NCBI GenBank assembly: GCA_003017855.1
Contig: PYER01000011.1
Location: forward strand, 1-53,189
Reading direction: 5' to 3'
DNA length: 53,189 bases
Origin: a filamentous cyanobacterium CCT1
GTDB taxonomy: Bacteria > Cyanobacteriota > Cyanobacteriia > Phormidesmidales > Phormidesmidaceae
Shown: positions 35,449 to 42,224 of the stretch, piece by piece
Numbering within the stretch: the stretch's first letter is position 1
Layout of the letters: every line of letters begins with the position of its first letter
The notes under the pieces: model-generated
The model's database searches: none
What the model saw: only the letters and a program-made list of their open reading frames with translations
What the model was told of the DNA's origin: nothing
Translations under genes and position numbers: made by a program

Positions 35449-36522
35449 ATGACCACATCAGGCAAGAACCTTCGGCAGCTCGCTCAGGAAGGAAATCCTG
35501 AGGTAATCTCTAATATTTTGAATAGATATTTAAACCCCAAAAAATTCTCGGCAAAAGTTAGAAAAAAAGACACTTTGATTGAGGTCATGGTAGAAGGCAT
35601 CTCTACTCCTCCACAACAGCCTATGGTTGACTTTTTAGTCAAAGGCTTGTCAAGTCTGGAATTGAATGGAATCACTAAAGCAAAAATTTATGGGCGTCAA
35701 GCTGGTGAAGATTTCCCGTCCTGGAGTGAAGAGGTTGTCTTAACTAACCCAGTCAAGCCACTACCAGAAAGAGAGGCCCATAATCAAAAATCTCTTGATC
35801 CTAGTGTCAAGGAAAACGTTGAATTACTACTTAAGAAAGGCCTTGAGCAAAGTCAAGGAAAAAATGAGGATGCAATTAAGACTTACACAGACATAATTAA
35901 CCTCAATCCTATTTGTGCTGAAGCGTATTTCATGAGAGGCTCAAACAAAGTTGCTCTAGATGAAATTCAGTCAGCACTTGAGGATTTTAGTAAAGCTATC
36001 GAAATCAGGCCTGACTATGGACAAGCACATCATGAATACGCCATGGCGCTCTTTGTTGTCAAGGATTTTAGGCGTGCCATTGAGGAAGGTAGTAAAGCCA
36101 TAGATTTAGGTGTAAATTATGCTTCAACATATAATATTCGAGGGGCTGCTTATGAAAGTTTATCAATGTATAAAGAAGCCATAACGGATTTCAGTCAAGC
36201 AATATCAATTGATCCAAGTGAAGGAATATACTACCAGAATCGAAGTCTTGCGTATAGAAAGGATGGTGATATAGAGAAAGCTGAACAAGATTTGTTAGCC
36301 TTAAATAAGCTCACTAAGCAAAACAAGAATCCTGCTAGTCAAGATGCTTTTGCATTCACCTCAGCTCTTCTGTTCAGCTTTCCAATTCTATCTGCAATTC
36401 TAACTATTATTGCCACTTTATTTTTTATGATGATCTGGGCTTCTATGATTCCTTGGTATTTATGGATAATTTTACTTATCATTGCATTTGGTCTTTTTTC
36501 GATGATAAAAAGCAGCACGTGA
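35449..36522 (+). CDS. TPR protein with C-terminal membrane anchor (cargo)
   Basis: A 357-residue protein with GGGGAG seven bases before the ATG. Residues ~5-105 form a domain known from cyanobacterial proteins (LRQLAQEGNPEVISNILNRYL... IYGRQAGEDFPSWSEEVVL). Residues ~125-290 hold about four tetratricopeptide repeats (e.g. AYFMRGSNKVALDEIQSALEDFSKAIEIRPD). Two hydrophobic helices close the protein (ILSAILTIIATLFFMMIWA; YLWIILLIIAFGLFSMI). It is likely a membrane-tethered adaptor; role unknown. It lies in the AT-rich insert between restriction-system remnants. Confidence 0.8.
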   Translation: MTTSGKNLRQLAQEGNPEVISNILNRYLNPKKFSAKVRKKDTLIEVMVEGISTPPQQPMVDFLVKGLSSLELNGITKAKIYGRQAGEDFPSWSEEVVLTNPVKPLPEREAHNQKSLDPSVKENVELLLKKGLEQSQGKNEDAIKTYTDIINLNPICAEAYFMRGSNKVALDEIQSALEDFSKAIEIRPDYGQAHHEYAMALFVVKDFRRAIEEGSKAIDLGVNYASTYNIRGAAYESLSMYKEAITDFSQAISIDPSEGIYYQNRSLAYRKDGDIEKAEQDLLALNKLTKQNKNPASQDAFAFTSALLFSFPILSAILTIIATLFFMMIWASMIPWYLWIILLIIAFGLFSMIKSST

Positions 36523-36873
36523 TAAATATTGCTAATTAGTTTTACCATCTAGGGCGCTCTGATTAAGGTCACCTCCACTATAGGCCTTTCACCTGGGTAT
36601 TTTTCCGGCTTTGAATCTGTTTCAGGGGTATAGCAAAATCTGCCAGGACTTTAAAGAAGTCATTGTTAATGAGTAGAAAATGAGAAGCGTATCTAATTCT
36701 GAATAAAACAAATATCTATCTAAAGCTTTTGATCTTGATACTAACCTGAATTTTATGAATGATCGAAATGACATAAAACTGGCTAAGTCAGTTATCAAAG
36801 AAAGAAGTTTGGACAAAGAATACTTCAAAACTATCCGGAGGAAGCGCGTCACTAAAGTAGAAGGAGACTCTAT
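36523..36873. other. Gene-free interval between TPR and HEPN genes
   Basis: 351 bp, AT-rich. It ends in GAAGGAGAC, a strong ribosome-binding site for the next gene. No RNA or repeat noted. Confidence 0.4.
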
Positions 36874-38301
36874 ATGAGAGCGTACAGTCAACTCGCTGAT
36901 CTAGAAGTACTACTCACTAGCATTCCCGATGAAAAAACCAGAGCTTATGCTGGAGAAGCTATTGCTTCCTATTCTGCTGGTGCATATCGTTCCGCAATCG
37001 TATCAACCTGGATAGCAGTAGTTCTTGATCTGTACCAAAAAGTTCTTTACTTGGATGAGGAATATAGTGATCCGGCTGCTAAAAAGTGTATAGAAAGAAT
37101 AAACAAAATTAGAAATAACAACGATAGGAAGCAAATCGCCGCATGGGAAAGAGAAATCCTGATAAATGCTTACAAGGATATAAAAATTGTTAGTGAAGTG
37201 GAATACGAACATCTAGAAAGAATTCAACAAGATCGCCACAGATGTGCTCATCCTGCCTTAGATAAAGATGGTTTTCTATTTCAGCCTTCACCAGAGCTAG
37301 TTAGAAATCACATCCGAACAGCTACTGAAATCTTACTAAGTCAGCCTGTAATAGTTAGAAAGGCATCTATGGACGCCTTTGAACGTGACATAGAGCATGA
37401 GAATTTTCCCAATACAGAAGATAGGATTGTGAGAGCCCTGCTAGGCAGACACCTTCCCATGTCAAAAGAGTATAGAGTAAGTATAATCAAGTTTTCTCTT
37501 AGGAAAATTCTTCACATTGAAAATGTTGACCAGAAAATTCTCAATAGGTACATAACTGTATTCAAGCACATTTTAGAAGAGTATAGACAAGACTTTGAGG
37601 GCATAGACAATCAGTTTCTGTCAGATCAAATAAAACGAACCAAGGACGAAAGATATTCTTTTTTTGCCGCTCTTCTTTTTCTTGAGCCAAGGCTTTGGGA
37701 TATGTCACCTCCAGATTTGCAGGAAAAATTCTATTCCTATATTAAAAATCAAAATATATTAACCCTCAAGATTTTCACTCTTCATATTTTCGAGATTGAA
37801 AGAGAAAAGCTTTTAATTCTATATGAGCAATCATGGCTAAAAGATGGAAAAGATGCTCAAACCATTTTATATAATTTAACCTCTCATGGTAGAGCGAAAA
37901 GGATAATTCGCACTGACGCAATTTTTATTCAAAAAATTGTGAAACTTACTTTGGATGCTTTCTGTTCGACAGATGCATCTATTTTTTTCGTGGCTGCTGG
38001 CTTGATCAAGTCAGTAATAGCTCTAATGAATAAAGATCATTTAGAGTTGCTATTTGAAATGCTCAGTAGACCAGAGATAAAGGGCAATGAATTAATGATT
38101 GTCCGAATTGGTATTATGGAAAGTGTTTTTCGGGAAACTATCAGCGCGTTTCCCGAAACAATCTCATGCTGGGAAAAATTTTATGAAGATATCGAAAGCA
38201 ATAAGGCTTTATATCCCGGATTGAGCAGGCTAGGTCAACTGATTAATGCATACCCTGAGCATGAAGCAGTAGTCTTTTCTTATGACGATATACCTTTTTA
38301 A
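36874..38301 (+). CDS. HEPN-motif protein, candidate defence RNase (cargo)
   Basis: A 475-residue protein with AGGAGA before its ATG. The N-terminal ~170 residues are helical and carry the HEPN signature Arg121-His-Arg-Cys-Ala-His126 (QQDRHRCAHP, R-x4-H with a polar residue after Arg). The helix AYRSAIVSTWIAVVLDLYQ is typical of the same fold. The remaining 300 residues are all-helical and unrecognised (possibly an effector or sensor part). HEPN domains with this motif are usually RNases in toxin-antitoxin and anti-phage systems. A role in defence is inferred from the motif and from its place in transposon cargo. Confidence 0.7.
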   Translation: MRAYSQLADLEVLLTSIPDEKTRAYAGEAIASYSAGAYRSAIVSTWIAVVLDLYQKVLYLDEEYSDPAAKKCIERINKIRNNNDRKQIAAWEREILINAYKDIKIVSEVEYEHLERIQQDRHRCAHPALDKDGFLFQPSPELVRNHIRTATEILLSQPVIVRKASMDAFERDIEHENFPNTEDRIVRALLGRHLPMSKEYRVSIIKFSLRKILHIENVDQKILNRYITVFKHILEEYRQDFEGIDNQFLSDQIKRTKDERYSFFAALLFLEPRLWDMSPPDLQEKFYSYIKNQNILTLKIFTLHIFEIEREKLLILYEQSWLKDGKDAQTILYNLTSHGRAKRIIRTDAIFIQKIVKLTLDAFCSTDASIFFVAAGLIKSVIALMNKDHLELLFEMLSRPEIKGNELMIVRIGIMESVFRETISAFPETISCWEKFYEDIESNKALYPGLSRLGQLINAYPEHEAVVFSYDDIPF

Positions 38302-38469
38302 GGCGATAAACTTATGCTAAACCTTGAAAATCAGATATTCTTCTACAATATTATGTTGTATTTGTATTAACGATTTCCTATTGTAATTTCAAAAGGCTGT
38401 CAAACCCAAAAAACATGCTGACGTTGATCCAGAAAAATTTCGCCAGATTATCTAAACTCAAATGCCCAT

Positions 38470-39119
38470 ATCTATGAGTCACCACAGCATAACCGATCCG
38501 AGGTTGAAGAAGCCGCCCTCTACTACCTCAACCAACTGGGCTACACCGCCCTCAACGGCCCCACCATCGCCTTCTTTCTGACCAGTTCTTAGTAGACTTT
38601 TGTGAACTGCCCCAGAAAAACCTAGCCCTAGAAGTGCTGCGCAAGCTGCTCAACGACGAGGTAAAAGCGCGACCACGGAAGAACGTGGTTCAGTCCCGCA
38701 ACTTCCCGGAGATGCTGGAAGCCTCTATTCGTCGCTACCAGAACCGGGCGATCACCTCCGCTGAGGTGATTCAGGAGCTGATCAACCTGGCCGGAGAAAT
38801 GCGCGAGGCCAGCCGCCGAGGCATTGACTTGGGCCTGAGCGAGGATGAGCTGGCTTTCTACGACGCCTTAGAGGTGAACGATAGCGCCGTGCAGGTGCTA
38901 GGAGATGAGACGCTGAAGACCATTGCCCAGGAACTGGTCAAGGCGATTCGCGGCAACGTGACGATTGATTGGACGGAGCGGGAAGCGGTGCGGGCGAAGC
39001 TGCGGGTGATGGTGAAGCGGCTGCTGAAGAAGTATGGCTATCCGCCCGATAAGCAGGAGAAGGCAACTCAGACGGTGTTGCAGCAGGCTGAGACCCTGTG
39101 TAAAGACTGGGCGGCTTGA
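38470..39119 (+). pseudogene. hsdR: hsdR remnant (type I restriction subunit, deleted)
   Basis: Two pieces of one gene are joined. 38470-38575 reads [19 protein letters not shown] then [14 protein letters not shown], the amino-terminal segment of HsdR. From 38577, in another frame, comes the HsdR carboxy-terminus: [20 protein letters not shown], then [20 protein letters not shown] and a C-terminal helix bundle with [19 protein letters not shown]. The nuclease and helicase centre (several hundred residues) is missing. The second piece is still an open frame from GTG 38634 (161 codons), but it cannot be a restriction enzyme. GC content is host-like. Confidence 0.85.
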
Positions 39120-39137
39120 GCGGGGAGCCTTCGGGTG

Positions 39138-39443
39138 TTAGGCATTAGCCAAGGGTTGGGCCTGGCCGCGCCACAGATGCACGGCCTTGGAACTAACCAC
39201 AGAGAGAAGCTGCTGCCACTCTTCAATAAGGTAGTCATCCTCTACAGTCTGATGCTGCTCATCCTTGAGCACTGCCAGGACATGAACACCTGAGGGGTAA
39301 GAAATATGGCGAATTTTTGGGGTATACCCAAGAGATTCGATAGATCCAAGCACCACCTCAATTGAGCCCGCAACGGTTAGATCTACGGCTAGAATAACCT
39401 GGCCAGGCTTAACCCCTGGCTTAACGAAATCCAATCCATACAT
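39138..39443 (-). CDS. Unknown protein (cargo), second of a pair
   Basis: A 101-residue protein (MYGLDFVKPGVKPGQVILAV... RHISYPSGVHVLAVLKDEQHQT). It lies 21 bp after the 166-residue gene on the same strand, so the two are likely co-transcribed. No family recognised; a mixed alpha/beta fold is likely. The stop lies 18 bp from the end of the convergent hsdR remnant. Confidence 0.5.
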   Translation of the reverse strand: MYGLDFVKPGVKPGQVILAVDLTVAGSIEVVLGSIESLGYTPKIRHISYPSGVHVLAVLKDEQHQTVEDDYLIEEWQQLLSVVSSKAVHLWRGQAQPLANA

Positions 39444-39464
39444 AAGTTCATCCCACCATTAGGC

Positions 39465-39965
39465 TCATTTTCTAGACCGGGTTGAGGTTCTAGTCTGCGG
39501 CGATACCATGGCGCTACTGGTTGAGTACTGCTGCTGGCGCTCGATCGCCTCTTTAGCCAAAGCAAAAAAGCCATCCGCCAATGACTCTCTTTCGTAACGA
39601 GCAATGTACGAGTACGAATTTCTTGTCATAGATTCAGATTCTGGATGTACAGCTAACGCTTGAAATATTAAAAGACGTAGTTCATATTGCCAATCATACC
39701 AGTCCTTAGGATCCAAAAACCTAAAATAGGTGTCACCGTCGCAGATACAGCCAACAACCCAGCTCACAAAGAAGTGACTGTATGCCTTTTCCCAAGTGTG
39801 TTTCAGACGCAGATCGCCAAACAGGCGGTGAACCTCGGGCTCGAAGTTTTCTCGCTGAACATATGCCATGTTTGACCTATGTATCAAGCACCAGACGCGG
39901 AATACCTCAGCTTTCAGCTTTTGAATGCTGATTAAGCCTTGAGTCAGTGATTCGGGAGCGCTCAT
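39465..39965 (-). CDS. Unknown protein (cargo), first of a pair
   Basis: A 166-residue protein, mainly helical, rich in Trp and aromatic residues (WCLIHRSNMAYVQRENF; KAYSHFFVSWVVGCICDGDTYFRFLDPKDWYDWQYEL). The C-terminus is low-complexity Ser/Thr. No family recognised. It is the cargo gene nearest to the right end of the transposon and points inward. Confidence 0.5.
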   Translation of the reverse strand: MSAPESLTQGLISIQKLKAEVFRVWCLIHRSNMAYVQRENFEPEVHRLFGDLRLKHTWEKAYSHFFVSWVVGCICDGDTYFRFLDPKDWYDWQYELRLLIFQALAVHPESESMTRNSYSYIARYERESLADGFFALAKEAIERQQQYSTSSAMVSPQTRTSTRSRK

Positions 39966-40063
39966 GGGACTTAGCCCTCAACTATCACTGGGAACATAAT
40001 ACAGTCCGGCACGCGCAACAGTACTAGTGCATTACTGAAATTAGAGGATTCCCAGAGCGAATT

Positions 40064-40178
40064 GAAACCATATCCTTACCGAATTGGAATCATATCCTTA
40101 CCAAAACATGGGAAGCATAAGCGTACCGTGTGGCTTTGGAAGCATAAGCGTACCAAACAGGTACGCTTATGGTTAAAC
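40064..40178. repeat. Right-end site array (five TnsB-type sites)
   Basis: Sites at 40064-40080, 40086-40102, 40111-40127 and 40138-40154 (the last two both GGAAGCATAAGCGTACC), plus the terminal site 40160-40178 on the opposite strand. They are packed every 22-27 bp, as in Tn7R. The last inner site and the terminal site form a 12-bp inverted repeat (CATAAGCGTACC, AAACA, GGTACGCTTATG). Confidence 0.85.
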
Positions 40179-40183
40179 GCACA

Positions 40184-40188
40184 ATTTT
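40184..40188. repeat. Target-site duplication, right copy (ATTTT)
   Basis: Identical to 24903-24907 at the left end. Confidence 0.9.
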
Positions 40189-40215
40189 GCTAAAAACCAC
40201 ATATATCTAACGAGA

Positions 40216-40288
40216 TGGAGCTAAGCGGATTCGAACCGCTGACCCCTTGCATGCCATGCAAGTGCTCTACCAGCTGAGCTATAGCCCC
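40216..40288 (-). tRNA. tRNA-Ala (anticodon GGC)
   Basis: A complete cloverleaf on the minus strand. The acceptor GGGGCTA pairs with TAGCTCC. The anticodon stem CTTGC/GCAAG encloses ATGGCAT, giving anticodon GGC. The T-arm contains GGTTCGAATCC. The discriminator is A and CCA is not encoded. The 3' end faces the transposon 32 bp away. The tRNA itself is undamaged. Confidence 0.97.
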
Positions 40289-40472
40289 GAGTAGGTTACT
40301 CGAGTGCGTCAACGGTGGCGTTGAGCGCATCAATAATAGTGACGTAAGGGGGGTACCATCGTCAACCCCTATTTTCAGCGCAAGTGTTGGCCCAGTTCGG
40401 CCCAAGTTTTGTCTCGCGGTAGCGGTGAAGGGCGGCCATCCGCGATAGAGTCAGGGAGAATGTAGCATTAAC

Positions 40473-41561
40473 GTGGCGATCGCAATGGTTTTCCCCGGTT
40501 CTTCGTCTCCCCCCGATGCCGCTGCCGTGCAGGATATTCTGCTTAAGCTGCGGCGCAAGGAAGGCACCTGGGTCGACTGGGCCCAGGGCTGCCAGGCGCT
40601 GCAAAAGGCGCGCTTTACCCCCCAGCAAATTTTTGAAGAAACGGGGTTCGAGCCGATTCAGCAAAACCAGATTGTGGTGGCCGAGCAGGTCTACCAGTCG
40701 GCGCTCAAGGCCGGGGTCAAAGACGCTACCCAGGCCCATTTCACGCGGCAGGGCAGCGATTCGCTCTACGAACTGCGGGTGCTCTCCCAGGGCGATCGCG
40801 CCGCTATGGCCGATTTTGCGGTGCAGCACGGGCTCGACTCCGACGAGGTGCGCGATCTGGTGAAGCCCGTTAAAGAATATTCCTACCGCAAGGAAAAACC
40901 ACCGGGCTTTGGCGATGGGCCAGGGGATGCGATCGCCTACCACTTCTGGAAGCTAGCCCGCCAAAAAGACGACCTGCAAGACCGCTCTCGGCTGATTGCC
41001 CAGGGGCTGCGCTTTGCCGAGAGCCCCACCGCCCGCCAGCACATCGAAAAGCTGCTGACCGACTTTACCGTGGTCAAAAGCCGCCCCGCCCCCCGGCTGC
41101 CCCTCTACCGGCTCGAAACCGAAAGCGAGCTGCCGCGCGTGATCCCCGTAGTGGGGCAGATGCCCTTGACGGTAGATGACCTGAAGGCAGTGCCGGTGGT
41201 GGTGCCCGAAGAACCCTTCAGCATGGTCAGCGCCAATGGGGCCAGCGCCTGGATTGCGGTGCCCGGCTGGCAGGTGATTTTTCGAGCCGAAGATCCGGTG
41301 GGCCTGCTGACTCAGTCTCGCCGGTTGCCCAACTATCCCGCCGATGCCGCCGATGAGACGGTGCTGGTGGTGGTCGATCGCAGCGATCGCACCTGGGAGG
41401 ACGACGGCTACTTTCTCACCGCTGAGGGCGATCGGCTCACCCTCGTCTGGTCGCCCAGCCCAATCGAGACCCCCATTTTGGGCAAAGTCATCCTGATTTT
41501 GCGGCCCAAGCGCATTCTCGACGAAAACTACAACCGTGAACTCTGGCAGCTAGACGAATAG
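40473..41561 (+). CDS. raf1: RuBisCO accumulation factor Raf1
   Basis: Raf1 is a chaperone that stabilises RbcL dimers during RuBisCO assembly. The 362-residue protein is read from GTG 40473; ATG 40485 (MVFPGSSSPP) is an alternative start. The N-terminal alpha domain (LKLRRKEGTWVDWAQGCQALQKARFTPQQIFEETGFEP) and the linker-to-beta segment (PRLPLYRLETESELPRVIPVVGQMP) are diagnostic. The beta dimerisation domain ends in GKVILILRPKRILDENYN. Divergent from tRNA-Ala. Confidence 0.95.
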   Translation: MAIAMVFPGSSSPPDAAAVQDILLKLRRKEGTWVDWAQGCQALQKARFTPQQIFEETGFEPIQQNQIVVAEQVYQSALKAGVKDATQAHFTRQGSDSLYELRVLSQGDRAAMADFAVQHGLDSDEVRDLVKPVKEYSYRKEKPPGFGDGPGDAIAYHFWKLARQKDDLQDRSRLIAQGLRFAESPTARQHIEKLLTDFTVVKSRPAPRLPLYRLETESELPRVIPVVGQMPLTVDDLKAVPVVVPEEPFSMVSANGASAWIAVPGWQVIFRAEDPVGLLTQSRRLPNYPADAADETVLVVVDRSDRTWEDDGYFLTAEGDRLTLVWSPSPIETPILGKVILILRPKRILDENYNRELWQLDE

Positions 41562-41570
41562 GAGACCGCT

Positions 41571-41786
41571 ATGGGCCTGGAACGACGTTTATCTCGCGAT
41601 ATGTTCTTGAATACCGAAATTGTGGAGCTGCGGCAGATGTGCTTCACCCCTGGTCGCATGTTTGAACCGGGCAAGTACATCGCGGGCGATCTGCCCGACA
41701 CCGCTTTTGAAATGGGTCTGGTCGAAAAGCTGCCCCCAGTGCGCGGCAAGAGCGAGGAGATTGGGGATCCGTCAGGGGAGGGATGA
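41571..41786 (+). CDS. Small conserved-looking protein after raf1
   Basis: A 71-residue protein starting 9 bp after the raf1 stop, with AGGAGA six bases before the ATG, so it is probably translated from the same mRNA. The sequence (MGLERRLSRDMFLNTEIVELRQMCFTPGRMFEPGKYIAGDLPDTAFEMG) is not recognised. The last ~15 residues run into repetitive GGGGATGAGG DNA and may be an extension. Confidence 0.55.
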   Translation: MGLERRLSRDMFLNTEIVELRQMCFTPGRMFEPGKYIAGDLPDTAFEMGLVEKLPPVRGKSEEIGDPSGEG

Positions 41787-41826
41787 GGAGGTGGAGAGAT
41801 GAGGGGATTGAGGGATGAGGGGATGG

Positions 41827-42003
41827 GTGCATCCCAGTTTTGTAGAAGTGCTGCGCTATTGGCTCTAAAGAAGAATCGTGCCTGTCATTCCCGCGGAGGC
41901 GGGAATCCACTGGGTAGCAACTGCTCCTGATAGATGCCCGTTTGCACGGGCATGACTGATTAGCTGTCCATCGAACCCATGAATTTGCAAACTTGGGATG
42001 CAC
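41827..42003. repeat. MITE-like repeat with REP-type hairpin
   Basis: Inverted ends GTGCATCCCAGTTTTG / (complement) GTGCATCCCAAGTTTGC. The decamer TGAGGGGATG flanks both sides (41816-41825, 42006-42015), but the area is itself rich in this motif, so the duplication is uncertain. Inside, 41884-41956 is a hairpin module (GTCATTCCCGCGGAGGCGG) like that at 24.4 kb. Confidence 0.7.
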
Positions 42004-42224
42004 TCTGAGGGGATGAGGAGGAAAAATTCAAAGTTCAAAATGCAAAATTGAGAATTCTCAATTTTGTTCGCGCAGCGTCTCTAGAGGAGAAACTTTGCAC
42101 TGTCCCTGCCTCATCTCTCCGCGTTCCCTAATCATCCATTCAAACTTTTAAGACAACGTGCCTCAGGCTACAGCGGCTACAGGCTACAGCCTCGACAACA
42201 GAGCATAGTATCTGTTGGCTGACT
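42004..42224. other. Repetitive intergenic DNA before the RCK gene
   Basis: Contains the motif AAATTCAAAGTTCAAAATGC followed by an AATTGAGAATTCTCAATT palindrome, a kind of repeat common between cyanobacterial genes, then CAGGCTACAG repeats. No gene seen. Confidence 0.5.

Larger units (their letters stand above)
24908..40183 (+). mobile_element. Tn7-like transposon with TnsAB fusion and two TniQ proteins
   Basis: A 15,276-bp element. The outer ends are TGTGAGTTTAACCATAAGC (left) and, on the other strand, TGTGCGTTTAACCATAAGC (right), flanked by ATTTT on both sides. The left part carries tnsAB, tnsC and two tniQ genes, all transcribed inward. The right 7 kb is cargo with no cas genes. The right end, with densely packed end sites (Tn7R-like), faces a tRNA-Ala gene; the left end, with spaced sites (Tn7L-like), cuts a DUF2283 gene. 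The element is AT-rich, and no perfect HIP1 site was seen inside, unlike the host. All transposition genes look intact. Confidence 0.95.

Noticed and set aside
36622-36891. 89-codon minus-strand frame before the HEPN gene
   Set aside because: No ribosome-binding site, AT-driven composition, and it overlaps the start of a convincing gene.
24908-40183. CRISPR array or cas genes in the Tn7-like element
   Set aside because: The dual TniQ layout made me look for them. No regularly spaced 28-37-bp repeats and no Cas5/6/7/8 or Cas12k-like protein are present.
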